Origin: Branchiostoma floridae
Lineage: Eukaryota; Chordata; Leptocardii; Amphioxiformes; Branchiostomatidae
Assembly: GCF_000003815.2 (NCBI RefSeq)
Contig: NC_049979.1
Location: 25,025,014-25,076,172 of the forward strand
Direction of reading: 5' to 3'
Length of the DNA: 51,159 nucleotides
How positions within the stretch are numbered: the stretch's first letter is position 1; the number at the start of each line of letters is the position of its first letter. Shown in pieces: positions 32,024 to 45,925 of the stretch. The translations under genes and the position numbers were made by a program. The notes under the pieces are model-generated. The model was not told where the DNA came from. It searched no databases and saw nothing but the letters and a program-made list of their open reading frames with translations.

Positions 32024-33750
32024 TTGCGCCTAAACAGGGCCCATATGCTCGAGAATATCTCGAGAAGGAAGTATCCGAAGATTTTGCGGTTTGCACCTTT
32101 CTATTCCTTACTAAGGGACCTTTCCAAGGATACCAAGTGTGCCAGGCCGGAACTTAAAGCCTTTAGTTCAAGCTACAATCGAGACATTAAGTCGTCACCC
32201 TACCCGGTGCCCTGACAGGCGGGGTCTCAATAAAGGAGCTAGCGGTTGCGCCTAAATAGGGCCCATATGCTCGACAATATCTCCAGAAGGAAGTTTTCGA
32301 AGATTTTGCGGTTTGCACTTTTCTATTCCATACTAAGGGACCTTTCCAAAGATATCAAGTGTGCCAGGCCGGAACTTAAAGCCTAAGCTACAATCGCGAC
32401 ATTAAGTCGTCACCCTACCCGGTGCCCTGACAGGTGGGGTCTCAATAAAGGAGCTAGCGGTTGCGCCTAAACAGGGCCCATATGCTCGAGAATATCTCTA
32501 AAAGGAAGTATCCGAAGATTTTGCGGTTTGCACCTTTCTATTCCTTGCTAAGGGACCTTTCCAAGGATACCAAGTGTGCCAGGCCGGAACTTAAAGCCTA
32601 AGCTACAATCGCGACATTAAGTCGTCTTCCTACCCGGTGCCCTGACAGGCAGGGTCTCAGTAAAGGAGCTAGCGGTTGCGCCTAAACAGGGCCCATATGC
32701 TCGAGAATATCTCGAGAAGGAAGTATCCGAAGATTTTGAGGTTTGCACCTTTCTATTCCTTACTAAAGGACCTTTCCAGGGATACCAAGTGTGCCAGGCC
32801 GGAACTTAAAGCCTAAGCTACAATCGCGACATTAAGTCATGACCCTACCCGGTGCCCTGACAGGCGGGGTCTCAGTAAAGGAGCTAGCGGTTGCGCCTAA
32901 ACAGGGCCCATGTGCTCGAGAATATCTCAAGAAGGAAGTATCCGAAGATTTTGCGGTTTACACCTTTCTATTCCTTACTAAGGGAACTTTCCAGGGATAC
33001 CAAGTGTGCCAGGCCGGAACTTAAAGCCTAAGCTACAATCGCGACATTAAGTCATGACCCTACCCGGTGCCGTGACAGGCGGGGTCTCAATAAAGGAACT
33101 AGCGGTTGCGCCTAAATAGGGCCCATATGCTCGAGAATATCTCTAGAAGGAAGGATCCGAAGATTTTGCGGTTTGCACCTTTCTATTCCTTACTAAGGGA
33201 CCTTTCCAAAGATACCAAGTGTGCCAGGCCGGAACTTAAAGCCTAAGCTACAATCGCGACATTAAGTCGTCTTCCTACCCGGTGCCTTGACAGGCAGGGT
33301 CTCAATAAAGGAGATAGTGGTTGCGCCTAAACAGGGCCCATATGCTCGAGAATATCTCGAGAAGGAAGTATCCGAAGATTTTGCGGTTTGCACCTTTCTA
33401 TTTCTAACTAATGGACCTTTCCAAGGATACCAAGTGTGCCAGGCCGGAACTTAAAGCCTAAGCTACAATCGCGACATTAAGTCGTCTTCCTACCCGGTGC
33501 CTTGACAGGCAGGGTCTCAATAAAGGAGATGGTGGTTGCGCCTAAACAGGGCCCATATGCTCGAGAATATCTCGAGAAGGAAGTTTTCGAAGATTTTGCG
33601 GTTTGCACCTTTCTATTCCTTACTAAAGGACCTTTCCAAGGATACCAAGTGTGCCAGGCCGGAACTTAAAGCCTAAGCTACAATCGCGACATTAAGTCGT
33701 CTTCCTACCCGGTGCCGTGACAGGCGGGGTCTCAGTAAAGGAGCTAGCGG
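32024..33750 (+). repeat. Canonical 8-monomer higher-order repeat, A-B-C-D-E-F-G-H
   Basis: 1,727 bases, exactly 7 x 215 + 222, with one monomer of each type in order. The same 1,727 spacing separates the E monomers at 27,860 and 29,587. I take this as the reference unit from which the 5-, 7-, 9- and 11-mers differ by loss or gain of whole monomers. Confidence 0.9.
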
Positions 33751-34833
33751 TTGCGCCTAAACAGGGCCCATATGCTCGAGAATATCTCGAGAAGGAAGTA
33801 TCCGAAGATTTTGCGGTTTGCACCTTTCTATTCCTTACTAAGGGACCTTTCCAAGGATACCAAGTGTGCCAGGCCGGAACTTAAAGCCTTTAGTTCAAGC
33901 TACAATCGAGACATTAAGTCGTCACCCTACCCGGTGCCCTGACAGGCGGGGTCTCAATAAAGGAGCTAGCGGTTGCGCCTAAATAGGGCCCATATGCTCG
34001 AGAATATCTCGAGAAGGAAGTATCCGAAGATTTTGCGGTTTGCACCTTTCTATTTCTAACTAATGGACCTTTCCAAGGATACCAAGTGTGCCAGGCCGGA
34101 ACTTAAAGCCTAAGCTACAATCGCGACATTAAGTCGTCTTCCTACCCGGTGCCTTGACAGGCAGGGTCTCAATAAAGGAGATAGTGGTTGCGCCTAAACA
34201 GGGCCCATATGCTCGAGAATATCTCGAGAAGGAAGTATCCGAAGATTTTGCGGTTTGCACCTTTCTATTCCTTACTAAGGGACCTTTCCAAGGATACCAA
34301 GTGTGCCAGGCCGGAACTTAAAGCCTAAGCTACAATCGCGACATTAAGTCGTCTTCCTACCCGGTGCCGTGACAGGCGGGGTCTCAGTAAAGGAGCTAGC
34401 GGTTGCGCCTAAACAGGGCCCATATGCTCGAGATATCTCGAGAAGGAAGTATCCGAAGATTTTGCGGTTTGCACCTTTCTATTTCTTACTAAGGGACCTT
34501 TCCAGGATACCAAGTGTGCCAGGCCGGAACTTAAAGCCTAAGCTACAATCGCGACATTTAGCTTCCGATGGGCCTATCCGGTGCCTTGACAGGCAGGTCT
34601 CAATAAAGGAGATGGTGGTTGCGCCTAAACAGGGCCCATATGCTCGAGAATATCTCGAGAAGGAAGTATCCGAAGATTTTGCGGTTTGCACCTTTCTATT
34701 CCTTACTAAAGGACCTTTCCAAGGATACCAAGTGTGCCAGGCCGGAACTTAAAGCCTAAGCTACAATCGCGACATTAAGTCGTCTTCCTACCCGGTGCCG
34801 TGACAGGCGGGGTCTCAGTAAAGGAGCTAGCGG
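33751..34833 (+). repeat. Higher-order block of 5 monomers
   Basis: 1,083 bases, one more than 4 x 215 + 222. It contains A, G, a plain monomer, a disturbed monomer with ATTTAGCTTCCGATGGGCCT near 34,555, and an H-like unit. Confidence 0.8.
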
Positions 34834-36345
34834 TTGCGCCTAAACAGGGCCCATATGCTCGAGAATATCTCGAGAAGGAAGTATCCGAAGATTTTGCGGT
34901 TTGCACCTTTCTATTCCTTACTAAGGGACCTTTCCAAGGATCCCAAGTGTGCCAGGCCGGAACTTAAAGCCTTTAGTTCAAGCTACAATCGAGACATTAA
35001 GTCGTCACCCTACCCGGTGCCCTGACAGGCGGGGTCTCAATAAAGGAGCTAGCGGTTGCGCCTAAATAGGGCCCATATGCTCGAGAATATCTCGAGAAGG
35101 AAGTATCCGAAGATTTTGCGGTTTGCACCTTTCTATTTCTAACTAATGGACCTTTCCAAGGATACCAAGTGTGCCAGGCCGGAACTTAAAGCCTAAGCTA
35201 CAATCGCGACATTAAGTCGTCTTCCTACCCGGTGCCTTGACAGGCAGGGTCTCAATAAAGGAGATAGTGGTTGCGCCTAAACAGGGCCCATATGCTCGAG
35301 AATATCTCGAGAAGGAAGTATCCGAAGATTTTGCGGTTTGCACCTTTCTATTTCTAACTAATGGACCTTTCCAAGGATACCAAGTGTGCCAGGCCGGAAC
35401 TTAAAGCCTAAGCTACAATCGCGACATTAAGTCGTCTTCCTACCCGGTGCCTTGACAGGCAGGGTCTCAATAAAGGAGATGGTGGTTGCGCCTAAACAGG
35501 GCCCATATGCTCGAGAATATCTCGAGAAGGAAGTCTCCGAAGATTTAGCGGTTTGCACCTTTCTATTCCTTACTAAGGGAACTTTCCAGGGATACCAAGT
35601 GTGCCAGGCCGGAACTTAAAGCCTAAGCTACAATCGCGACATTAAGTCATGACCCTACCCGGTGCCGTGACAGGCGGGGTCTCAATAAAGGAGCTAGCGG
35701 TTGCGCCTAAACAGGGCCCATATGCTCAAGAATATCTCTAGAAGGAAGGATCCGAAGATTTTGCGGTTTGCACCTTTCTATTCCTTACTAAGGGACCTTT
35801 CCAAAGATACCAAGTGTGCCAGGCCGGAACTTAAAGCCTAAGCTACAATCGCGACATTAAGTCGTCTTCCTACCCGGTGCCGTGACAGGCAGGGTCTCAA
35901 TAAAGGAGCTAGCGGTTGCGCCTAAACAGGGCCCATATGCTCGAGAATATCTCGAGAAGGAAGTATCCGAAGATTTTGCGGTTTGCACCTTTCTATTTCT
36001 TACTAAGGGACCTTTCCAAGGATACCAAGTGTGCCAGGCCGGAACTTAAAGCCTAAGCTACAATCGCGACATTAAGTCGTCTTCCTACCCGGTGCCTTGA
36101 CAGGCAGGGTCTCAATAAAGGAGATAGTGGTTGCGCCTAAACAGGGCCCATATGCTCGAGAATATCTCGAGAAGGAAGTATCCGAAGATTTTGCGGTTTG
36201 CACCTTTCTATTCCTTACTAAAGGACCTTTCCAAGGATACCAAGTGTGCCAGGCCGGAACTTAAAGCCTAAGCTACAATCGCGACATTAAGTCGTCTTCC
36301 TACCCGGTGCCGTGACAGGCGGGGTCTCAGTAAAGGAGCTAGCGG
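34834..36345 (+). repeat. Higher-order block of 7 monomers, A-G-G-E-F-G-H-like
   Basis: 1,512 bases, exactly 6 x 215 + 222, but with a composition different from the 7-mer at 28,772. The A monomer here has GGATCCCAAG in place of GGATACCAAG. The A monomers at 36,346 and 42,791 share this variant, so they form a sub-lineage. Confidence 0.82.
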
Positions 36346-37808
36346 TTGCGCCTAAACAGGGCCCATATGCTCGAGAATATCTCGAGAAGGAAGTATCCGA
36401 AGATTTTGCGGTTTGCACCTTTCTATTCCTTACTAAGGGACCTTTCCAAGGATCCCAAGTGTGCCAGGCCGGAACTTAAAGCCTTTAGTTCAAGCTACAA
36501 TCGAGACATTAAGTCGTCACCCTACCCGGTGCCCTGACAGGCGGGGTCTCAATAAAGGAGCTAGCGGTTGCGCCTAAATAGGGCCCATATGCTCGAGAAT
36601 ATCTCCAGAAGGAAGTTTTCGAAGATTTTGCGGTTTGCACTTTTCTATTCCATACTAAGGGACCTTTCCAAAGATATCAAGTGTGCCAGGCCGGAACTTA
36701 AAGCCTAAGCTACAATCGCGACATTAAGTCGTCACCCTACCCGGTGCCCTGACAGGTGGGGTCTCAATAAAGGAGCTAGCGGTTGCGCCTAAACAGGGCC
36801 CATATGCTCGAGAATATCTCTAGAAGGAAGTATCCGAAGATTTTGCGGTTTGCACCTTTCTATTCCTTGCTAAGGGACCTTTCCAAGGATACCAAGTGTG
36901 CCAGGCCGGAACTTAAAGCCTAAGCTACAATCGCGACATTAAGTCGTCTTCCTACCCGGTGCCCTGACAGGCAGGGTCTCAGTAAAGGAGCTAGCGCTTG
37001 CGCCTACACAGGGCCCATATGCTCGAGATATCTCGAGAAGGAAGTATCCGAAGATTTTGCGGTTGGCACCTTTCTATTCCTTACTAAGGGACCTTTCCAA
37101 AGATACCAAGTGTGCCAGGCCGGAAGTTAAAGCCTAAGCTACAATCGCGACATTAAGTCGTCACCCTACCCGGTGCCCTGACAGGCGGGGTCTCAATAAA
37201 GGAGCTAGCGGTTGCGCCTAAACAGGGCCCATATGCTCGAGAATATCTCGAGAAGGAAGTATCCGAAGATTTTGCGGTTTGCACCTTTCTATTCCTTACT
37301 AAGGGACCTTTCCAAGGATACCAAGTGTGCCAGGCCGGAACTTAAAGCCTAAGCTACAATCGCGACATTAAGTCATGAACCTACCCGGTGCCCTGACAGG
37401 CGGGGTCTCAATAAAGGAGCTAGCGGTTGCGCCTAAACAGGGCCCATATGCTCGAGAATATCTCGAGAAGGAAGGATCCGAAGATTTTGCGGTTTGCACC
37501 TTTCTATTTCTTACTAAGAGACCTTTCCAAGGATACCAAGTGTGCCAGGCCGGAACTTAAAGCCTAAGCTACAATCGCGACATTAAGTCATGACCCTACC
37601 CGGTGCCCTGACAGGCGGGGTCTCAATAAAGGAGCTAGCGGTTGCGCCTAAACAGGGCCCATATGCTCGAGAATATCTCGAGAAGGAAGTATCCGAAGAT
37701 TTTGCGGTTTGCACCTTTCTATTCCTTACTAAGAGACCTTTCCAAGGATACCAAGTGTGCCAGGCCGGAACTTAAAGCCTAAGCTACAATCGCGACATTA
37801 AGTCGTCA
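36346..37808 (+). repeat. Satellite, A-B-C followed by plain monomers
   Basis: After A, B and C monomers the array changes to more uniform monomers with GGTCTCAATAAAGG and ACTAAGAGACC or ACTAAGGGACC. Two of them, at 37,375 and 37,590, are consecutive and nearly identical. Confidence 0.75.
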
Positions 37809-37910
37809 NNNNNNNNNNNNNNNNNNNNNNNNNNNNNNNNNNNNNNNNNNNNNNNNNNNNNNNNNNNNNNNNNNNNNNNNNNNNNNNNNNNNNNNNNNNN
37901 NNNNNNNNNN
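37809..37910. other. Assembly gap (N run)
   Basis: 102 undetermined bases inside the satellite. Confidence 1.
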
Positions 37911-38685
37911 GATTTTGCGGTTTACACCTTTCTATTCCTTACTAAGGGAACTTTCCAGGGATACCATGTGTGCCAGGCCGGAACTTAAAGCATAAGCTAC
38001 AATCGCGACATTAAGTCATGACCCTACCCGGTGCCGTGACAGGCGGGGTCTCAATAAAGGAGCTAGCGGTTGCGCCTAAACAGGGCCCATATGCTCGAGA
38101 ATATCTCGAGAAGGAAGTATCCGAAGATTTTGCGGTTTGCACCTTTCTATTTCTTACTAAAGGACCTTTCCAAGGATACCAAGTGTGCCAGGCCGGAACT
38201 TAAAGCCTAAGCTACAATCGCGACATTAAGTCGTCTTCCTACCCGGTGCCGTGACAGGCGGGGTCTCAGTAAAGGAGCTAGCGGTTGCGCCTAAACAGGG
38301 CCCATATGCTCGAGAATATCTCGAGAAGGAAGTATCCGAAGATTTTGCGGTTTGCACCTTTCTATTCATTACTAAGGGACCTTTCCAAGGATACCAAGTG
38401 TGCCAGGCCGGAACTTAAAGCCTAAGCTACAATCGCGACATTAAGTCATGACCCTACCCGGTGCCCTGACAGGCGGGGTCTCAATAAAGGAGCTAGCGGT
38501 TGCGCCTAAACAGGGCCCATATGCTCGAGAATATCTCGAGAAGGAAGTATCCGAAGATTTTGCGGTTTGCACCTTTCTATTCCTTGCTAAGGGAACTTTC
38601 CAAGGATACCAAGTGTGCCAGGCCGGAACTTAAAGCCTAAGCTACAATCGCGTCATTATGTCGTCACCACCCGGGGCCCTGACAA

Positions 38686-38968
38686 NNNNNNNNNNNNNNN
38701 NNNNNNNNNNNNNNNNNNNNNNNNNNNNNNNNNNNNNNNNNNNNNNNNNNNNNNNNNNNNNNNNNNNNNNNNNNNNNNNNNNNNNNNNNNNNNNNNNNNN
38801 NNNNNNNNNNNNNNNNNNNNNNNNNNNNNNNNNNNNNNNNNNNNNNNNNNNNNNNNNNNNNNNNNNNNNNNNNNNNNNNNNNNNNNNNNNNNNNNNNNNN
38901 NNNNNNNNNNNNNNNNNNNNNNNNNNNNNNNNNNNNNNNNNNNNNNNNNNNNNNNNNNNNNNNNNNNN
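38686..38968. other. Assembly gap (N run)
   Basis: 283 undetermined bases inside the satellite. Confidence 1.
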
Positions 38969-39300
38969 AAGGAAGTATCCGAAGATTTTGCGGTTTGCAC
39001 CTTTCTATTCCTTACTAAGGGACCTTTCCAAGGATACCAAGTGTGCCAGGCCGGAACTTAAAGCCTAAGCTACATTTGCGACATTAAGTCGTCTTCCTAC
39101 CCGGTGCCGTGACAGGCGGGGTCTCAGTAAAGGAGCTAGCGGTTGCGCCTAAACAGGGCCCATATGCTCGAGAATATCTCGAGAAGGAAGGATCCGAAGA
39201 TTTTGCGGTTTGCACCTTTCTATTCCTTACTAAGGGACCTTTCCAAGGATACCAAGTGTGCCAGGCCGGAACTTAAAGCCTAAGCTACATTTGCGACATT

Positions 39301-39340
39301 AAGTCGTCTTCCTACCCGGAAGTTAAGGAGCTAGCGGTTG
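39301..39340 (+). repeat. Internally deleted satellite monomer
   Basis: CTACCCGG is joined to AAGTTAAGGAGCTAGCGG. About 25 bases that normally carry TGCC, GACAGG and GGTCTCA are missing. Confidence 0.8.
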
Positions 39341-40180
39341 CGCCTAAACAGGGCCCATATGCTCGAGAATATCTCGAGAAGAAAGTATCCGAAGATTTTG
39401 AGGTTTGCACCTTTCTATTCCTTACTAAGGGACCTTTCCAAAGATACCAAGTGTGCCAGGCCGGAACTTAAAGCCTAAGCTACAATCGCGACATTAAGTC
39501 GTCTTCCTACCCGGTGCCGTGACAGGCGGGGTCTCAGTAAAGGAGCTAGCGGTTGCGCCTAAACAGGGCCCATATGCTCGAGAATATCTCGAGAAGGAAG
39601 TATCCGAAGATTTTGCGGTTTGCACCTTTCTATTCCTTACTAAGGGACCTTTCCAAGGATACCAAGTGTGCCAGGCCGGAACTTAAAGCCTAAGCTACAA
39701 TCGCGTCATTATGTCGTCACCACCGGGTGCCCTGACAAGCAGGGTCTCAATAAAGGAGCTAGCGGTTGCGCCTAAACAGGGCCCATATGCTCGAGAATAT
39801 CTCGAGAAGGAAGTATCCGAAGATTGTGAGGTTTGCACCTTTCTATTCCTTACTAAGGGACCTTTCCAAGGATACCAAGTGTGCCAGGCCGGAACTTAAA
39901 GCCTAAGCTACAATCGCGACATTAAGTCGTCTTCCTACCCGGTGCCTTGACAGTCAGAGTCTCAATAAAGGAGATAGTGGTTGCGCCTAAACAGGGCCCA
40001 TATGCTCGAGAATATCTCGAGAAGGAAGTATCCGAAGATTTTGCGGTTTGCACCTTTCTATTTCCTACTAAGGAACCTTTCCAAGGATACCAAGTGTGCC
40101 AGGCCGGAACTTAAAGCCTAAGCTACAATCGCGACATTAAGTCGTCTTCCTACCCGGTGCCGTGACAGGCGGGGTCTCAA

Positions 40181-40337
40181 NNNNNNNNNNNNNNNNNNNN
40201 NNNNNNNNNNNNNNNNNNNNNNNNNNNNNNNNNNNNNNNNNNNNNNNNNNNNNNNNNNNNNNNNNNNNNNNNNNNNNNNNNNNNNNNNNNNNNNNNNNNN
40301 NNNNNNNNNNNNNNNNNNNNNNNNNNNNNNNNNNNNN
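40181..40337. other. Assembly gap (N run)
   Basis: 157 undetermined bases inside the satellite. Confidence 1.
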
Positions 40338-41710
40338 GTTCAAGGCTACAATCGAGACATTAACAGTCGTCACCCTACCCGGTGCCCTGACAGGCGGGGT
40401 CTCAATAAAGGAGCTAGCGGTTGCGCCTAAACAGGGCCCATATGCTCGAGAATATCTCGAGAAGGAAGTATCCGAAGATTTTGCGGTTTGCACCTTTCTA
40501 TTCCTAGCTAAGGGACCTTTCCACAGATGCCAAGTGTGCCAGGCCGGAACTTAAAGCCTAAGCTACAATCGCGACATTAAGTCGTCTTCCTACCCGGTGC
40601 CGTGACAGGCGGGGTCTCAATAAAGGAGCTAGCGGTTGCGCCTAAACAGGGCCCATATGCTCGAGAATATCTCGAGAAGGAAGTATCCGAAGATTTTGCG
40701 GTTTGCACCTTTCTATTCCTTACTAAGGGACCTTTCCAAAGATACCAAGTGTGCCAGGCCGGAACTTAAAGCCTAAGCTACAATCGCGACATTAAGTCGT
40801 CTTCCTACCCGGTGCCCTGACAGGCGGGGTCTCAATAAAGGAGCTAGCGGTTGCGCCTAAACAGGGCCCATGTTCTCGAGAATATCTCAAGAAGGAAGTA
40901 TCCGAAGATTTTGCGGTTTACACCTTTCTATTCCTTACTAAGGGAACTTTCCAGGGATACCAAGTGTGCCAGGCCGGAACTTAAAGCCTAAGCTACAATC
41001 GCGACATTAAGTCATGACCCTACCCGGTGCCGTGACAGGCGGGGTCTCAATAAAGGAACTAGCGGTTGCGCCTAAATAGGGCCCATATGCTCGAGAATAT
41101 CTCTAGAAGGAAGGATCCGAAGATTTTGCGGTTTGCACCTTTCTATTCCTTACTAAGGGACCTTTCCAAAGATACCAAGTGTGCCAGGCCGGAACTTAAA
41201 GCCTAAGCTACAATCGCGACATTAAGTCGTCTTCCTACCCGGTGCCCTGACAGGCGGGGTCTCAATAAAGGAGCTAGCGGTTGCGCCTAAACAGGGCCCA
41301 TATGCTCGAGAATATCTCGAGAAGGAAGTATCCGAAGATTTTGCGGTTTGCACCTTTCTATTTCTAACTAATGGACCTTTCCAAGGATACCAAGTGTGCC
41401 AGGCCGGAACTTAAAGCCTAAGCTACAATCGCGACATTAAGTCGTCTTCCTACCCGGTGCCTTGACAGGCAGGGTCTCAATAAAGGAGATAGTGGTTGCG
41501 CCTAAACAGGGCCCATATGCTCGAGAATATCTCGAGAAGGAAGTTTTCGAAGATTTTGCGGTTTGCACCTTTCTATTCCTTACTAAAGGACCTTTCCAAG
41601 GATACCAAGTGTGCCAGGCCGGAACTTAAAGCCTAAGCTACAATCGCGACATTAAGTCGTCTTCCTACCCGGTGCCGTGACAGGCGGGGTCTCAGTAAAG
41701 GAGCTAGCGG

Positions 41711-42790
41711 TTGCGCCTAAACAGGGCCCATATGCTCGAGAATATCTCGAGAAGGAAGTATCCGAAGATTTTGCGGTTTGCACCTTTCTATTCCTTACTA
41801 AGGGACCTTTCCAAGGATACCAAGTGTGCCAGGCCGGAACTTAAAGCCTTTAGTTCAAGCTACAATCGAGACATTAAGTCGTCACCCTACCCGGTGCCCT
41901 GACAGGCGGGGTCTCAATAAAGGAGCTAGCGGTTGCGCCTAAATAGGGCCCATATGCTCGAGAATATCTCGAGAAGGAAGTATCCGAAGATTTTGCGGTT
42001 TGCACCTTTCTATTTCTAACTAATGGACCTTTCCAAGGATACCAAGTGTGCCAGGCCGGAACTTAAAGCCTAAGCTACAATCGCGACATTAAGTCGTCTT
42101 CCTACCCGGTGCCTTGACAGGCAGGGTCTCAATAAAGGAGATAGTGGTTGCGCCTAAACAGGGCCCATATGCTCGAGAATATCTCGAGAAGGAAGTATCC
42201 GAAGATTTTGCGGTTTGCACCTTTCTATTCCTTACTAAGGGACCTTTCCAAGGATACCAAGTGTACCAGGCCGGAACTTAAAGCCTAAGCTACAATCGCG
42301 ACATTAAGTCGTCTTCCTACCCGGTGCCGTGACAGGCGGGGTCTCAGTAAAGGAGCTAGCGGTTGCGCCTAAACAGGGCCCATATGCTCGAGAATATCTC
42401 GAGAAGGAAGTATCCGAAGATTTTGCGGGTTGCACCTTTCTATTTCTTACTAATGGACCTTTCCAAGGATACCAAGTGTGCCAGGCCGGAACTTAAAGCC
42501 TAAGCTACAATCGCGACATTAAGTCGTCTTCCTACCCGGCGCCGTGACAGGCGGGGTCTCAATAAATGAGATGGTGGTTGCGCCTAAACAGGGCCCATAT
42601 GCTCGAGAATATCTCGAGAAGGAGAATCCCAAGATTTTGCGGGTTGCACCTTTCTTTTCTTACTAAAGGGCCTTTCCAAGGATACCAAGTGTGCCAGGCC
42701 GGAACTTAAAGCCTAAGCTACAATCGAGACATTAAGTCGTCATTCTTCCCGGTACCGTGACAGGCGGGGTCTCAGTAAAGGAGCTAGCGG
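41711..42790 (+). repeat. Higher-order block of 5 monomers
   Basis: 1,080 bases, two fewer than 4 x 215 + 222. A is followed by G, a plain monomer, and two increasingly divergent monomers. The last (about 42,590-42,750) has several private indels (AAGGAGAATCCCAAG, TTTCTTTTCTTAC). Confidence 0.78.
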
Positions 42791-43352
42791 TTGCGCCTAA
42801 ACAGGGCCCATATGCTCGAGAATATCTCGAGAAGGAAGTATCCGAAGTTTGTGCGGTTTGCACCTTTCTATTCCTTACTAAGGGACCTTTCCAAGGATCC
42901 CAAGTGTCACAGGCCGGAACTTAAAGCCTTTAGTTCAAGCTACAATCGAGACATTAAGTCGTCACCCTACCCGGTGCCCTGACAGGCGGGGTCTCAATAA
43001 AGGAGCTAGCGGTTGCGCCTAAATAGGGCCCATATGCTCGAGAATATCTCCAGAAGGAAGTTTTCGAAGATTTTGCGGTTTGCACTTTTCTATTCCATAC
43101 TAAGGGACCTTTCCAAAGATATCAAGTGTGCCAGGCCGGAACTTAAAGCCTAAGCTACAATCGCGACATTAAGTCGTCACCCTACCCGGTGCCCTGACAG
43201 GTGGGGTCTCAATAAAGGAGCTAGCGGTTGCGCCTAAACAGGGCCCATATGCTCGAGAATATCTCTAAAAGGAAGTATCCGAAGATTTTGCGGTTTACAC
43301 CTTTCTATTCATTACTAAGGGACCTTTCCAAGGATACCAAGTGTGCCAGGCC

Positions 43353-43452
43353 NNNNNNNNNNNNNNNNNNNNNNNNNNNNNNNNNNNNNNNNNNNNNNNN
43401 NNNNNNNNNNNNNNNNNNNNNNNNNNNNNNNNNNNNNNNNNNNNNNNNNNNN
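43353..43452. other. Assembly gap (100 N)
   Basis: A run of exactly 100 N inside the satellite. Confidence 1.
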
Positions 43453-45028
43453 AGCTACAATCGCGACATTAAGTCATCTTCCTACCCGGTGCCCTGACAG
43501 GCAGGGTCTCAATAAAGGAGCTAGCGGTTGCGCCTAAACAGGGCCCATATGCTCGAGAATATCTCGAGAAGGAAGTATCCGAAGATTTTGCGGTTTGCCC
43601 CTTTCTATTCCTTACTAAGAGACCTTTCCAAAGATACCAAGTGTGCCAGGCCGGAACTTAAAGCCTAAGCTACAATCGCGACATTAAGTCGTCTTCCTAC
43701 CCGGTGCCCTGACAGGCAGGGTCTCAATAAAGGAGCTAGCGGTTGCGCCTAAACAGGGCCCATATGCTCGAGAATATCTCGAGAAGGAAGTATCCGAAGA
43801 TTTTGCGGTTTGCACCTTTCTATTCCTTACTAAGAGACCTTTCCAAAGATACCAAGTGTGCCAGGCCGGAACTTAAAGCCTAAGCTACAATCGCGACATT
43901 AAGTCATGACCCTACCCGGTGCCGTGACAGGCGGGGTCTCAGTAAAGGAGCTAGTGGTTGCGCCTAAACAGGGCCCATATGCTCGAGAATATCTCGAGAA
44001 GGAAGTATCCGAAGATTTTGAGGTTTGCACCTTTCTATTCCTTACTAAGAGACCTTTCCAAAGATACCAAGTGTGCCAGGCCGGAACTTAAAGCCTAAGC
44101 TACAATCGCGACATTAAGTCGTCTTCCTACCCGGTGCCCTGACAGGCAGGGTCTCAATAAAGGAGCTATCGGTTGTGCCTAAACAGGGCCCATATGCTCG
44201 AGAATATCTCGAGAAGGAAGGATCCGAAGATTTTGCGGTTTGCACCTTTCTATTTCTTACTAAGAGACATTTCCAAAGATACCAAGTGTGCCAGGCCGGA
44301 ACTTAAAGCCTAAGCTACAATCGCGACATTAAGTCATCTTCCTACCCGGTGCCCTGACAGGCAGGGTCTCAATAAAGGAGCTAGCGGTTGCGCCTAAACA
44401 GGGCCCATATGCTCGAGAATATCTCGAGAAGGAAGTATCCGAAGATTTTGCGGTTTGCACCTTTCTATTTCTTACTAAGGGACCTTTCCAAAGATACCAA
44501 GTGTGCCAGGCCGGAACTTAAAGCCTAAGCTACAATCGCGACATTAAGTCGTCACCCTACCCGGTGCCCTGACAGGCGGGGTCTCAATAAAGGAGCTAGC
44601 GGTTGCGCCTAAACAGGGCCCATATGCTCGAGAATATCTCGAGAAGGAAGTATCCGAAGATTTTGCGGTTTGCACCTTTCTATTTCTTACTAAGAGACCT
44701 TTCCAAAGATACCAAGTGTGCCAGGCCGGAACTTAAAGCCTAATGCTACAATCGCGACATTATGTCGTCTTCCTACCCGGTGCAGTGACAGGCAGGGTCT
44801 CAATAAAGGAGCTAGCGGTTGCGCCTAAACAGGGCCCATATGCTCGAGAATATCTCGAGAAGGAAGTATCCGAAGATTTTGCGGTTTACACCTTTCTATT
44901 CCTTACTAAGGGAACTTTCCAGGGATACCATGTGTGCCAGGCCGGAACTTAAAGCATAAGCTACAATCGCGACATTAAGTCATGACCCTACCCGGTGCCG
45001 TGACAGGCGGGGTCTCAATAAAGGAGCT

Positions 45029-45128
45029 NNNNNNNNNNNNNNNNNNNNNNNNNNNNNNNNNNNNNNNNNNNNNNNNNNNNNNNNNNNNNNNNNNNNNNNN
45101 NNNNNNNNNNNNNNNNNNNNNNNNNNNN
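45029..45128. other. Assembly gap (100 N)
   Basis: A run of exactly 100 N inside the satellite. Confidence 1.
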
Positions 45129-45925
45129 CAGGGCCCATATGCTCGAGAATATCTCGAGAAGGAAGGATCCGAAGATTTTGCGGTTTGCACCTTTCTATTC
45201 CTTACTAAGAGACCTTTCCAAGGATACCAAGTGTGCAAGGCCGGAACTTAAAGCCTAAGCTACAATCGCGACATTAAGTCATCTTTCTACCCGGTGCCCT
45301 GACAGGCAGGGTCTCAATAAAGGAGCTAGCGGTTGCGCCTAAACAGGGCCCATATGCTCGAGAATATCTCGAGAAGAAAGTATCCGAAGATTTTGCGGTT
45401 TGCACCTTTCTATTCCTTACTAAGAGACCTTTTCAAGGATACCAAGTGTGCCAGGCCGGAACTTAAAGCCTAAGCTACAATCGCGACATTAAGTCGTCAC
45501 CCTACCCGGTGCCCTGACAGGCGGGGTCTCAATAAAGGAGCTAGCGGTTGCGCCTAAACAGGGCCCATATGCTCGAGAATATCTCGAGAAGGAAGTATCC
45601 GAAGATTTTGCGGTTTGCACCTTTCTATTCCTTACTAAGTGACCTTTCCAAAGATACCAAGTGTGCCAGGCCGGAACTTAAAGGCTAAGCTACAATCGCG
45701 ACATTATGTCGTCTTCCTACCCGGTGCAGTGACAGGCAGGGTCTCAATAAAGGAGCTAGCGGTTGCGCCTAAACAGGGCCCATATGCTCGAGAATATCTC
45801 GAGAAGGAAGTATCCAAAGATTTTGCGGTTTGCACCTTTCTATTACTTACTAAGGGACCTTTCCAAAGATACCAAGTGTGCCAGGCCGGAACTTAAAGCC
45901 TAAGCTACAATCGCGACATTAAGTC

